Source of the DNA: BOKV01 sp041739465
GTDB taxonomy: Bacteria; Pseudomonadota; Alphaproteobacteria; Rhizobiales; Rhizobiaceae
Assembly: GCA_041739465.1 (NCBI GenBank)
Contig: JBGSNX010000073.1
Coordinates: forward strand, 62,001-126,000
Direction: 5' to 3'
Length of the DNA stretch: 64,000 nt
A program made the translations under genes and the position numbers. The notes below the pieces were generated by a model. That model saw nothing but the letters and a program-made list of their open reading frames with translations. It did not search any database and was not told the DNA's origin. Positions 44,169 through 52,863 of the stretch are shown in pieces. Position 1 is the first letter of the stretch; every line of letters begins with the position of its first letter.

Positions 44169-44177
44169 TGTGGATAA
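44169..44177 (-). promoter_or_regulatory. Consensus DnaA box
   Basis: TGTGGATAA, the exact complement of the E. coli high-affinity DnaA box TTATCCACA. It lies 16 bp upstream of the DUF299 start in the probable oriC. Confidence 0.75.
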
Positions 44178-44480
44178 AGCGGGACAGAGCGCAGCGTTGC
44201 AGGCAGTCTGGCAAATGCATCCCCGCTGGCCGTCATTTGCAACACAATCCAATTCTCCGGGACAGGGATGTTTGAAGGCTGTGAATAGCGGGAAAAGCTT
44301 GTTTTGCACAGTCCGGCGTTTTCACTGGGCCGATGATTTGAGCAAATTGCCACTCAACCCTTTGAATTACATGGATTATTGAAGATATCCCCGCAATTCG
44401 CGCTGAGTTATCCTAGAACCTCGTGCGCAGAGGTTGTGCGGAAACGACAAACAATTCTTGGCATCGGGACATGATTGCCG

Positions 44481-44489
44481 CTATCCACA
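44481..44489 (+). promoter_or_regulatory. DnaA box with one mismatch
   Basis: CTATCCACA differs from TTATCCACA only at the first base. It lies about 54 bp upstream of hemE in the probable oriC, followed by a GACTC (GANTC) methylation motif at 44490-44494 of the kind CcrM recognises. Confidence 0.6.
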
Positions 44490-44542
44490 GACTCTAATAA
44501 ACCCAATCGGCTTACAGCCCGTTTTTATGGAAAGAGGCATCT

Positions 44543-45571
44543 GTGCAGGAATCAGGCAAACGCAAGCTGATCAGGGTGTTGGATGGTGAGGTTTTCAAGA
44601 CTCCACCGATCTGGATGATGCGACAGGCCGGGAGATATCTACCTGAATATCGAGCAACACGGCTGGTCGCCGGGAGCTTTCTTGATCTGTGCTACAGCCC
44701 GAAACATGCAATTGAAGTGACACTGCAGCCGATCCGGCGTTTCGGGTTTGATGCAGCAATCCTGTTTTCCGATATCCTTGTCATTCCCGATGCCCTTGGG
44801 CGACGGGTGACTTTTGAAGAAAAGCGTGGACCCCAGCTTGATCCGATAGATGCAAGCGAGATTGGCGGGCTTGGCAGCGACAATGTGCTGAAGCATTTGG
44901 CGCCGGTGCTTGAGGCGGTTTCGGGTATTCGCGCCGCCCTCCCACAGGAAACAGCTCTGCTTGGTTTTTGTGGCGCGCCATGGACAGTTGCCACCTACAT
45001 GATTGCTGGTCATGGAACGCCAGATCAGGCTCCTGCCAGGTTGTTTTCCTATCGCCACCCCGAAGCGTTTTCGACACTGATCAATTTGCTGGCAGATGTC
45101 TCTGCACAATATCTGGTGGCGCAATTGCGCGCAGGCGCTGATGCGGTCCAGATCTTTGATTCCTGGTCAGGCGTGCTTGGGGAAGCGGACTTTGAAAAAT
45201 GGTGTGTTGCACCAGTCAAAAGGATTGTCGACAAGGTTCGCAGCGAAATACCCGATGCCCGGATCATTGGTTTCCCGAAAGGGGCTGGGTTGCTTTATCG
45301 AAACTACCGCGAAGCAACCGGGGTAACGGCTTTGGGCCTCGATTGGGCAGTTCCGCTCAAATTTGCCAAGGAATTGCAGGGCGGCGGCGCGGTTCAGGGC
45401 AATCTTGACCCGATGCGGCTAGTGGCTGGCGGCGCAGCGCTGGATGAAGGCATTGATGCTATCCTTGAGACACTGTCGTCAGGGCCATTGGTGTTCAACC
45501 TTGGTCATGGCATCACGCCCGTGGCACCCATTGCCCATGTCGAGCAGATGATGAAGCGGGTCAGAGGCTAG
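44543..45571 (+). CDS. hemE: Uroporphyrinogen decarboxylase
   Basis: HemE removes four carboxyl groups from uroporphyrinogen III to give coproporphyrinogen III in haem synthesis. The 342-residue TIM barrel has WMMRQAGRYLPEYR with substrate-binding Arg27 and Arg31, and AAILFSDILVIPDALG with the catalytic Asp. FCGAPWTVATYM is a second signature. It starts at GTG with AAGAGG six bases upstream. It is the classic right-hand neighbour of alphaproteobacterial oriC and is followed 5 bp later by hemJ. Confidence 0.98.
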   Translation: MQESGKRKLIRVLDGEVFKTPPIWMMRQAGRYLPEYRATRLVAGSFLDLCYSPKHAIEVTLQPIRRFGFDAAILFSDILVIPDALGRRVTFEEKRGPQLDPIDASEIGGLGSDNVLKHLAPVLEAVSGIRAALPQETALLGFCGAPWTVATYMIAGHGTPDQAPARLFSYRHPEAFSTLINLLADVSAQYLVAQLRAGADAVQIFDSWSGVLGEADFEKWCVAPVKRIVDKVRSEIPDARIIGFPKGAGLLYRNYREATGVTALGLDWAVPLKFAKELQGGGAVQGNLDPMRLVAGGAALDEGIDAILETLSSGPLVFNLGHGITPVAPIAHVEQMMKRVRG

Positions 45572-45576
45572 GCGCA

Positions 45577-45999
45577 ATGTACGAGACCGCCAAAATCCTC
45601 CATATTCTTGCAGTGATTTCCTGGATGGCGGGGCTTTTGTACCTGCCCAGGCTGATGGTCTATCACTCGGCAAGTGCGGTGGGTTCGAGCGAGTCTGAGA
45701 CCTTCAAGGTCATGGAGCGCAGGCTGCTCAAGGCGATCATGACGCCGGCGATGATTGCCACCTGGGTTTTCGGACTTTGGGTGATGTGGGAAATTGGCGC
45801 GTGGCGTGAAGGCTGGTTCTACGCGAAAATGTTTCTGGTCGTGCTGATGTCGGCTTTTCACGAATTCTGTGCGGTCTGGGTCAAGGAATTTGCCCGCGAC
45901 GAACGCAAACGGAAACAGCGGTTTTTCCGCTTTGCCAATGAATTTCCGACATTGCTCATGATTTTTATTGTGGTATTGGTCATCGCGAAGCCATTTTGA
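45577..45999 (+). CDS. hemJ: HemJ protoporphyrinogen IX oxidase
   Basis: HemJ oxidises protoporphyrinogen IX to protoporphyrin IX in the membrane and replaces HemG/HemY in most alphaproteobacteria. The 140-residue protein has about four hydrophobic segments. His9 in KILHILAVISWMAGLLYLPR and a Lys in WFYAKMFLVV are the conserved functional residues. It lies 5 bp after hemE, so two haem genes form one unit beside the origin. Confidence 0.93.
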   Translation: MYETAKILHILAVISWMAGLLYLPRLMVYHSASAVGSSESETFKVMERRLLKAIMTPAMIATWVFGLWVMWEIGAWREGWFYAKMFLVVLMSAFHEFCAVWVKEFARDERKRKQRFFRFANEFPTLLMIFIVVLVIAKPF

Positions 46000-46175
46000 G
46001 CAGGCAGACGCCAAGGCCAAAAATTCGCTTGAGAGAATCAGCCTTCAGGCTTATTTTCTTTTCATTCCTTCCGAGTGCTCCGCATCCGGCCGGTGACGCG
46101 TATTCGCCACTGCGGCCCATCCAAGCGGATTAGCATTTTCCCCGATACTTGAATCCCCAAGAAAGAATTTCCTTC
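46000..46175 (+). other. hemJ-rho intergenic leader
   Basis: 176 bp without a gene. A short hairpin, AGCCT-TC-AGGCT (about 46040-46051), precedes TATTTTCTTTTC and might be a weak terminator of hemJ. The rest should hold the rho promoter and leader. rho is commonly autoregulated by attenuation in its leader, but no specific element is recognisable here. Confidence 0.3.
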
Positions 46176-47441
46176 ATGGAACAGATGAAATTGCAGGAAC
46201 TCAAGGCCAAGACGCCGACCGATCTGGTCAGCTTCGCCGAGGGCCTGAACGTCGAAAACGCCAGCACGATGCGCAAGCAGGAGCTGATGTTTGCCATCCT
46301 CAAAAGCCTTGCAGAGCAGGACGTCGAGATTATCGGCGAAGGCGTTGTAGAAATCCTGATGGATGGCTTTGCCTTCATGCGATCGGCCAGCGCAAACTAC
46401 CTTCCTGGCCCTGATGATATCTACATTTCACCCTCGCAGATCCGGCGTTTCTCGCTGAAAACCGGCGATACGGTCGAAGGCCCGATTCGGGGCCCGAAAG
46501 AGGGCGAGCGCTATTTCGCGCTGCTGAAAGTCAACACGATCAATTTTGAAGACCCTGAAAAGATCCGGCACAAGGTGCATTTCGACAATCTGACGCCGCT
46601 CTATCCAAACGAGCGGTTCAAGATGGAAGTCGACAACCCGACCACAAAAGATCTGTCGTCACGGGTCATTGACCTGGTTGCTCCTCTGGGCAAGGGCCAG
46701 CGCGGCTTGATCGTGGCGCCTCCGCGCACCGGCAAGACGGTATTGCTCCAGAACATCGCGCATTCGATCACCGCCAATCATCCCGAGAGCTATCTTATCG
46801 TGTTGCTGATCGATGAGCGGCCGGAAGAAGTGACAGACATGCAGCGCTCGGTGAAGGGCGAGGTGGTTTCCTCGACATTTGACGAGCCGGCAGCCCGGCA
46901 CGTTCAAGTGGCTGAAATGGTCATCGAAAAGGCCAAGCGTCTGGTCGAGCACGGGCGCGATGTGGTGATCCTGCTGGATTCGATCACCCGACTTGGCCGC
47001 GCCTACAACACGGTGGTGCCGTCTTCGGGCAAGGTTCTCACCGGCGGTGTTGACGCCAATGCGTTGCAGCGGCCGAAGCGTTTCTTTGGTGCGGCGCGAA
47101 ACATTGAAGAAGGCGGGTCGCTGACTATCATTGCAACGGCGCTGATCGATACCGGCAGCCGCATGGACGAAGTCATTTTCGAAGAGTTCAAGGGAACCGG
47201 TAACTCGGAAATCGTGCTTGACCGCAAGGTTGCCGACAAGCGGGTATTCCCGTCCATTGACATCATGAAGTCGGGCACCCGCAAGGAAGACCTGCTCGTC
47301 GAGCGCAAGGATCTCCAGAAGATCTACGTCTTGCGGCGCATTCTGTCGTCGATGGGAACAACGGATGCCATCGAGTTCCTCATCGACAAGTTGAAGCAGA
47401 CCAAGACCAATGCCGAGTTCTTCGACACGATGAATACCTGA
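46176..47441 (+). CDS. rho: Transcription termination factor Rho
   Basis: Rho is the hexameric RNA helicase that ends many transcripts. The 421-residue protein has the Rho N-terminal helical domain (MKLQELKAKTPTDL), the RNA-binding cold-shock-like domain with GFAFMRS and YISPSQIRRF, then the ATPase with Walker A APPRTGKT and Walker B DVVILLDSITRL. The ATG at 46176 gives MEQMKLQELK, close to other family starts; 46185 is an alternative. It lies between hemEJ and a convergent DUF255 gene with only 21 bp between stops. Confidence 0.98.
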   Translation: MEQMKLQELKAKTPTDLVSFAEGLNVENASTMRKQELMFAILKSLAEQDVEIIGEGVVEILMDGFAFMRSASANYLPGPDDIYISPSQIRRFSLKTGDTVEGPIRGPKEGERYFALLKVNTINFEDPEKIRHKVHFDNLTPLYPNERFKMEVDNPTTKDLSSRVIDLVAPLGKGQRGLIVAPPRTGKTVLLQNIAHSITANHPESYLIVLLIDERPEEVTDMQRSVKGEVVSSTFDEPAARHVQVAEMVIEKAKRLVEHGRDVVILLDSITRLGRAYNTVVPSSGKVLTGGVDANALQRPKRFFGAARNIEEGGSLTIIATALIDTGSRMDEVIFEEFKGTGNSEIVLDRKVADKRVFPSIDIMKSGTRKEDLLVERKDLQKIYVLRRILSSMGTTDAIEFLIDKLKQTKTNAEFFDTMNT

Positions 47442-47448
47442 TCGAGCT

Positions 47449-47480
47449 TCCGGATTTTTACTTCAGTCCGGATTGCTTTT
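47449..47480 (+). terminator. Weak terminator-like hairpin after rho
   Basis: TCCGGA (47449-47454) and TCCGGA (47467-47472) can pair around a 12-nt loop and are followed by TTGCTTTT. It begins 7 bp after the rho stop and overlaps the 3' end of the convergent DUF255 gene. Only six base pairs, so support is modest. Confidence 0.3.
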
Positions 47481-49511
47481 ACCTGACAGTATTTGTGCGA
47501 GCTCAACGGCACTGAATATTGGTGCTGAACAGCTTTGCAATGTGCAGACCATGGCACTTGGGACTGTGTCAGCTGCGGACTGGCGGGTTCCCATGAACAC
47601 ATGACCACGCCCGTCCGTGATCACCTTGAACGAAAGGGCTGGTTTGGCGGCAGTGCGCAGCACTTCAACAAACGATTCGGCTCCGGCACGATCTGGCGCA
47701 CTGATGGTAATGTGCTGCTGTTGCTGCAATGTATGGACAGCGTTCCAGTATCCGGCTGCACCGTAGCGTGCGTCCTTCAGGATCGAATGCAGGCTTGCTG
47801 CCAGTGCCCATGCCTGTTCGAGCCACCTGGTATTGTCCGAGACGCTGGCAAGGCGCACCTGCGCTTCAAGGATCTGGCTGGCAGCCGAGGGATTGGCTTC
47901 GTCCTGGTGACATCCGGGCCGGGTAATCAAGGCTTCCGCATTGGATGCCGTGAGATAGTATCCGCCATTGCCATCGGAATAATCTGAGGCAAGGATTTCC
48001 ATCCAGACCGATGCCTGGTCACGGTATCCGTTTTGCCCGGTGATTTCCTCCATCATTCGCGCTTCATGCAGGGATATCGCCGCATTGATCATCGCAGCAT
48101 AATCGGTGGCAAGAGCTGGCCGCACTTGTGCACTACCACGTCTCGAATGGGGCAATCTGCCGGTTTCGTCCATTGATTCGGCAATGGAACGAAATGCGGA
48201 TTTTGCCAGTTCCAACCATTCTGGATTGTTGAGCGCGAAAGCACATTCGGCCAATGCCCGGATGAAATAGCCGTTCCAATCGGTCAGTGTCTTGTCGTCG
48301 AGAGCAGGTCTCACGCGGCTCGCCCGCGCTTCCAACAGTTTGGAACGCGCCTTTTCCAGGAATGTTTCGGTCTGCGCATCCTTTGTGGAATCATTGAGCC
48401 TGTTCAGAATATTGTGGCCTTCGAAATTACCTTCTTGGGTGACGTCGTAAGCGTCGCAGAACAAATCGCTCTGGCTTCCAAGGATCGCGTCAATTTCAGC
48501 TTTCGACCAGACGTAGAAGCGGCCTTCTTCGCCCTCACTGTCGGCATCAAGGCTTGATGCGAACGAACCATCAGGGAGCAGCATTTCGCGCACAGCCCAA
48601 TCAATCGTTTGTTCGATTCGCTGGCGAAACAAGGGCAATGGCTCAAGTTGCCAAGCCCATTTCAAGGCCCTGAGATAATGGGCATTGTCGTAGAGCATTT
48701 TTTCAAAGTGCGGCACCAGCCATTGGCCATCGACGCTGTAGCGCGAAAGACCACCGCCCAGATGGTCGTAGATGCCGCCCTGGCTCATGGTTTTCACGGT
48801 TTTGAGAAACGCGATTGCTGCTTCGCTGTCAGGGTCGTTGTTTGCCGATCGCAGCCACAACTCAGTAAAGGGTGCGTTTGGAAATTTCGGGTTGCCCCTG
48901 ATGCCGCCATTGACCGGATCGTGCAACGACAAGAGGGCTTTTGCGACCTGCCTGAACTCCTCTGGTTGCGGCAAAGCTCCGGTGGTTTCCTTTGCTCTTT
49001 CCTGCAGATGCACGCGCAACGCCGTTGCAGATTTGACCAGGCTCGGCCGGTCGTTTTGCCATGCGTTGTTGATGGCTTGGAGGATCTGCGGGAAACTTGG
49101 CCTGCCATAGCGTGGCTCCGGCGGAAAATACGTACCTCCCCAAAAAGGGTTGCCGTCTGGGTCAAGGAACATCGTCATCGGCCAGCCACCCTGCTCGCCC
49201 ATGGCATGCAGGGCCGCCATGTAAATCTGGTCGATGTCCGGGCGCTCCTCACGGTCGACCTTGATGTTGACGAACAGCTCGTTCATCAGACCAGCGATCG
49301 ATTCGCTTTCGAAACTTTCATGCGCCATGACGTGGCACCAGTGACAAGCGGCATAGCCAATCGACAACAGGATCGGCTTGTCGAGGGTACGGGCTTCCTC
49401 CAAAGCTTGTGGACCCCATTGGCGCCAGTGCACCGGATTGTCGGCGTGTTGGATGAGGTATGGACTGGACGCTTCGGCAAGGAGATTGCGTGCTTCAGTG
49501 TTTGCGGACAT
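47463..49511 (-). CDS. Thioredoxin-domain DUF255 protein (YyaL/SSP411 family)
   Basis: A 682-residue protein of the YyaL/spermatogenesis-associated protein 20 family. The N-terminal DUF255 thioredoxin-like domain has IGYAACHWCHVMAHESFE with CHWC at 56-59. GGWPMTMFLDPDGNPFWGGT follows, and then an (alpha/alpha)6 barrel like those of GlcNAc-2-epimerases. The biochemical role is unknown; a redox or sugar-binding function is only suggested. The ATG at 49511 has GAGGAA five bases upstream. The gene is divergent from mnmE with about 60 bp between starts. Confidence 0.9.
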   Translation of the reverse strand: MSANTEARNLLAEASSPYLIQHADNPVHWRQWGPQALEEARTLDKPILLSIGYAACHWCHVMAHESFESESIAGLMNELFVNIKVDREERPDIDQIYMAALHAMGEQGGWPMTMFLDPDGNPFWGGTYFPPEPRYGRPSFPQILQAINNAWQNDRPSLVKSATALRVHLQERAKETTGALPQPEEFRQVAKALLSLHDPVNGGIRGNPKFPNAPFTELWLRSANNDPDSEAAIAFLKTVKTMSQGGIYDHLGGGLSRYSVDGQWLVPHFEKMLYDNAHYLRALKWAWQLEPLPLFRQRIEQTIDWAVREMLLPDGSFASSLDADSEGEEGRFYVWSKAEIDAILGSQSDLFCDAYDVTQEGNFEGHNILNRLNDSTKDAQTETFLEKARSKLLEARASRVRPALDDKTLTDWNGYFIRALAECAFALNNPEWLELAKSAFRSIAESMDETGRLPHSRRGSAQVRPALATDYAAMINAAISLHEARMMEEITGQNGYRDQASVWMEILASDYSDGNGGYYLTASNAEALITRPGCHQDEANPSAASQILEAQVRLASVSDNTRWLEQAWALAASLHSILKDARYGAAGYWNAVHTLQQQQHITISAPDRAGAESFVEVLRTAAKPALSFKVITDGRGHVFMGTRQSAADTVPSAMVCTLQSCSAPIFSAVELAQILSGKSNPD

Positions 49512-49574
49512 GAAGGTTCCTCGCGTTGTGCTGTCGGTCGATATCAAGACAGACATTAGGGGAGATTGCCTCGA

Positions 49575-50879
49575 TTGCACAGGATTTTGACCATATTTGC
49601 GCTCTCAAGCGGAGCCGTGCCGGCCGGCATTGCAGTTGTCAGGGTTTCGGGGCCTGCATGCGCGGATGTAGTTCTTACGTTGGCCGGTTTCATGCCGGAG
49701 CCGAGGAAAGCCTCACTCGCCGATCTTCGACATCCGTCCAGCGGAGCATTGCTCGACAGGGGCTTGGTGTTGTGGTTTCCCGGCCCAGCCAGCTTTACTG
49801 GCGAGGATTGCGCGGAGTTTCAGGTGCATGGGGGCCGGGCTGTGGTGGCGGCCCTTCTGGATGGGCTTGGCTCGATGGATGGCTTGCGGCATGCCGAAGC
49901 AGGTGAATTCTCGCGGCGGGCCTTTTTGAATGGCAAGCTGGACCTCACTGAACTCGAAGGCCTTGCCGATCTGATTGCAAGCGAGACCGAAGCGCAAAGG
50001 GCGCAAGCGGTAGCTTTGGCAAATGGTGCTTTTCGCCAGCGGTTGGAGCAATGGCGACATCAGATCGCCGGTTTGCGCGCATTGGTGGAAGCAGACTTTG
50101 ATTTTTCCGATGAAGGCGATGTCATCGATTCGGTAGCGGAACAGGTTTGGCCAAGATGCAAATCCTTGGCTGAGGAAATGCAGGACCTGCTGGCCGGCGC
50201 CAATCGCGGCGAAATTGTTCGCTCAGGTTTCCAGGTCGTTCTGGCGGGACGCCCCAATTCCGGCAAGTCGAGCTTGCTGAACGCGCTGGCGAAGCGGGAT
50301 GTTGCCATTGTTTCCCCGGAGGCAGGGACAACAAGGGACGTGCTGGAAGTCTGGCTTGATATCTACGGCTTCAAGGTCTGCATTGCCGATACAGCAGGTC
50401 TAACAGATAGCGCAGAGCCGGTGGAACGGGAGGGTATGCGGCGCGCCAGGGAACGTGCACGGAGGGCAGATCTCGTGGTCTGGCTTGCGGAGGATGGCTC
50501 CGCTCCTGGTGCTGGAGAAATTGAAAACGGCAGCGAATTGTTGGTTCTGCATTCCAAGGATGACAGCGGGCAGCATGGTGAGCTGGGTGTGTCAGTGCTG
50601 ACTGACGCTGGTCTGGATGGCATTTTGGCAGCTTTGCGCCAACGGCTTGCGGATTTTCGTGGCAGCGGCGAGGAGGCGTTGGTCAGTCGTGCGCGTCAAC
50701 GCGGGCATCTTGAGGCTGCTTGTGCCACGTTGATGAGCGCTGCTGTCGGGGATGCACCCAACGAGGTCCGGGCGGAGTTCTTGAGATCGGCCGGTGATGA
50801 AATCGGGAAACTGACAGGGAGCATCGGCGTAGAGGAATTGCTTGGGCGGATATTTGCCGAGTTCTGCATCGGCAAGTGA
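49575..50879 (+). CDS. mnmE: tRNA modification GTPase MnmE (TTG start)
   Basis: MnmE with MnmG makes the 5-carboxymethylaminomethyl modification on U34 of several tRNAs. The 434-residue protein has the N-terminal tetrahydrofolate-binding domain (FALSSGAVPAGIAVVRVSGP), a GTPase domain with GRPNSGKSS and DTAGL, and the invariant C-terminal FCIGK whose Cys is functional. No ATG or GTG is available: a stop lies at 49557-49559 and the only early starts are TTG at 49566, 49575 and 49587. I chose 49575 because MHRILTIFALSSG matches family spacing and AGGGGAG lies ten bases upstream. Confidence 0.95.
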   Translation: MHRILTIFALSSGAVPAGIAVVRVSGPACADVVLTLAGFMPEPRKASLADLRHPSSGALLDRGLVLWFPGPASFTGEDCAEFQVHGGRAVVAALLDGLGSMDGLRHAEAGEFSRRAFLNGKLDLTELEGLADLIASETEAQRAQAVALANGAFRQRLEQWRHQIAGLRALVEADFDFSDEGDVIDSVAEQVWPRCKSLAEEMQDLLAGANRGEIVRSGFQVVLAGRPNSGKSSLLNALAKRDVAIVSPEAGTTRDVLEVWLDIYGFKVCIADTAGLTDSAEPVEREGMRRARERARRADLVVWLAEDGSAPGAGEIENGSELLVLHSKDDSGQHGELGVSVLTDAGLDGILAALRQRLADFRGSGEEALVSRARQRGHLEAACATLMSAAVGDAPNEVRAEFLRSAGDEIGKLTGSIGVEELLGRIFAEFCIGK

Positions 50880-50891
50880 CATGGTTCATCG

Positions 50892-50907
50892 TGTTTCACG
50901 TGAAACA
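50892..50907. promoter_or_regulatory. parS: parS centromere site 1
   Basis: TGTTTCACGTGAAACA, a perfect 16-bp palindrome identical to the widely conserved chromosomal parS consensus. It lies in the 94-bp gap between mnmE and mnmG, about 6.4 kb from the probable oriC. It is the binding and CTP-loading site for ParB encoded at 54459. Confidence 0.95.
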
Positions 50908-50973
50908 CTTTGAGGAACCGCTTTTGACGGATAGCAGCGTTTGCCCTATGAGCGTCTCGTCCAGGAGTAGACC

Positions 50974-52860
50974 ATGCCAGCTGGCAACAAGTTTGATGTA
51001 ATCGTGATTGGTGGGGGCCATGCCGGTACGGAGGCCGCGGCGGCTTCCGCGCGCGCTGGTGCACGCACTGCGCTTGTCACCCACAAGTTCGAGACCATTG
51101 GGGTGATGTCTTGCAATCCGGCAATCGGCGGTCTCGGCAAGGGCCATCTGGTGCGGGAGATTGATGCGCTGGACGGTATCATGGGCCGCGCTGCTGACAT
51201 GGGCGGTATCCAGTTCCGCATGCTGAACCGGCGCAAGGGGCCGGCGGTTCGCGGGCCAAGGACACAAGCCGATCGCAAGCTGTACCGGTTGGCGGTACAG
51301 GAATCGATTCGGAACCAGAACGGTCTTGAAGTAATCGAATCGTCGGTGGATGATTTGCTGATCCTTGATGGGCGGATTGCCGGAGTGGTCCTGGGCGATG
51401 GGCGGCAGATATTGTGCGGGGCAGTCGTTCTGACCACCGGGACGTTCCTGCGAGGCCTTGTGCATATCGGCGAGACAAAGTTTCCTGCCGGGCGTATGGG
51501 CGAGGAGCCAGCCATCGGACTTGCCCTGACGCTTGAGCGCGCGGGATTTTCGCTTGGGCGGCTGAAAACCGGAACACCGGCGCGGCTTGACGGGCGGACC
51601 ATCGACTGGAGTCGGCTGGAAATGCAGTCGGCGGACGATGAACCCGTGCCGTTTTCGACGATGACGGATGTGCTGCCCAACGCGCAGATCGAATGCGGGG
51701 TTACGCGGACAAACGCCAGGACGCATGCGGTGATCGAACAGAACATCCACCGCTCGGCGATGTATTCGGGGCAAATCGCCGGGGTTGGCCCACGCTATTG
51801 TCCCTCGGTGGAAGACAAGATCGTGCGATTTGGTGACCGGGAAGGTCACCAGATATTCCTTGAACCCGAAGGGTTGGATGACCACACGGTCTATCCAAAC
51901 GGTATTTCCACGTCGCTGCCACTCGAGGTTCAGCGCGAATTCATCGCGACAATCGAAGGTTTGGAGCAGGCGACCATCCTGCAGCCCGGCTATGCAATCG
52001 AATATGATCATGTTGATCCGCGGGAACTTTATCCAAGTCTTGAAACAAAACGTCTTGCTGGGCTGTTTCTGGCCGGCCAGATCAACGGCACAACCGGGTA
52101 TGAAGAGGCGGCGGCGCAGGGCCTGGCTGCTGGGATCAATGCGGCGCGGCTTTGTGGCGCGCAGGAGCCGGTGCATTTTTCGCGGGCGCAGAGCTATATC
52201 GGGGTGATGATCGACGATCTCGTGACGCGCGGAGTGACCGAGCCTTACCGCATGTTCACGTCGCGCGCGGAATACCGGCTTTCCCTGCGTGCGGACAATG
52301 CCGATCAACGACTGACACCTTTGGGCGAAAGTCTGGGCATTGTGGGGCGCGAGCGTTCCCAACGGTTCGCCAAGAAGAAGGCATTGCTCGATTCGGTGAC
52401 GGAACGACTGAAGGCTGTGTCCACGACACCCAACGAGGCCCAACAGCTCGGCATCCAATTGAACAATGACGGAGTGCGCCGCTCCGGCTGGCAATTGCTT
52501 TCCTATCCGGACCTCGAATATGCCGACATTGCTCGGTTGCAGCCTGAACTTGCTTCAGTCCCCAAGGATATTGCCGATCAATTGAAGGTCGAGGCGACCT
52601 ATTCCGTTTATCTGGGACGGCAGAAGGTTGATATTGCTGCGCTTGAACGCGAAGAGGCGGTTGCCATTCCAGGTGACTTCCGGTTCGGCGACCTCTCGGG
52701 GCTTTCGATCGAGTTAGTCCAGAAGCTGGAGCGGGTCCGTCCTGCCAGTCTTGGACAGGCTGGCCGCATCGAAGGGATGACGCCTGCCGCCCTGTCGTTG
52801 ATCCTGGGTCATATCAAACGTGACGCCCGCAAGGTTTCTCCCGGCATAAGGCAGGCGTGA
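50974..52860 (+). CDS. mnmG: tRNA uridine modification enzyme MnmG (GidA)
   Basis: MnmG is the FAD-dependent partner of MnmE in U34 modification. The 628-residue protein has the FAD loop VIGGGHAGTEAAAASARAG, CNPAIGGLGKGHLVREIDAL and GPAVRGPRTQADR. GQINGTTGYEEAAAQGLAAG is the second family signature. AGGAG lies just before the ATG. A parS site sits in its leader. It ends 3 bp before rsmG, giving the classic mnmE-mnmG-rsmG-parA-parB order. Confidence 0.98.
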   Translation: MPAGNKFDVIVIGGGHAGTEAAAASARAGARTALVTHKFETIGVMSCNPAIGGLGKGHLVREIDALDGIMGRAADMGGIQFRMLNRRKGPAVRGPRTQADRKLYRLAVQESIRNQNGLEVIESSVDDLLILDGRIAGVVLGDGRQILCGAVVLTTGTFLRGLVHIGETKFPAGRMGEEPAIGLALTLERAGFSLGRLKTGTPARLDGRTIDWSRLEMQSADDEPVPFSTMTDVLPNAQIECGVTRTNARTHAVIEQNIHRSAMYSGQIAGVGPRYCPSVEDKIVRFGDREGHQIFLEPEGLDDHTVYPNGISTSLPLEVQREFIATIEGLEQATILQPGYAIEYDHVDPRELYPSLETKRLAGLFLAGQINGTTGYEEAAAQGLAAGINAARLCGAQEPVHFSRAQSYIGVMIDDLVTRGVTEPYRMFTSRAEYRLSLRADNADQRLTPLGESLGIVGRERSQRFAKKKALLDSVTERLKAVSTTPNEAQQLGIQLNNDGVRRSGWQLLSYPDLEYADIARLQPELASVPKDIADQLKVEATYSVYLGRQKVDIAALEREEAVAIPGDFRFGDLSGLSIELVQKLERVRPASLGQAGRIEGMTPAALSLILGHIKRDARKVSPGIRQA

Positions 52861-52863
52861 GCG

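Larger units (their letters stand above)
44154..44542. other. oriC: Probable chromosomal replication origin (oriC)
   Basis: 389 bp with no gene, between the divergent DUF299 gene and hemE. hemE flanks the mapped origins of Caulobacter and other alphaproteobacteria. The stretch holds one consensus DnaA box (44169-44177), a one-mismatch box (44481-44489) and a two-mismatch box (44280-44288, TGTGAATAG). It has an AT-rich central part around 44341-44395. Genes on both sides point away from it and parAB with parS lie 6-11 kb to the right. It must also carry the promoters of both flanking genes. No GC-skew calculation was done. Confidence 0.72.

Noticed and set aside
44408..44416. TTATCCTAG as a further DnaA box in oriC
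   Set aside because: Three mismatches to TTATCCACA in the more informative half; counted only as background.
50896..52494. Very long open frame (532 codons) on the minus strand opposite mnmG
   Set aside because: It lies wholly antisense to an unmistakable mnmG, shows no domain, and is the kind of shadow frame expected in high-GC coding DNA.
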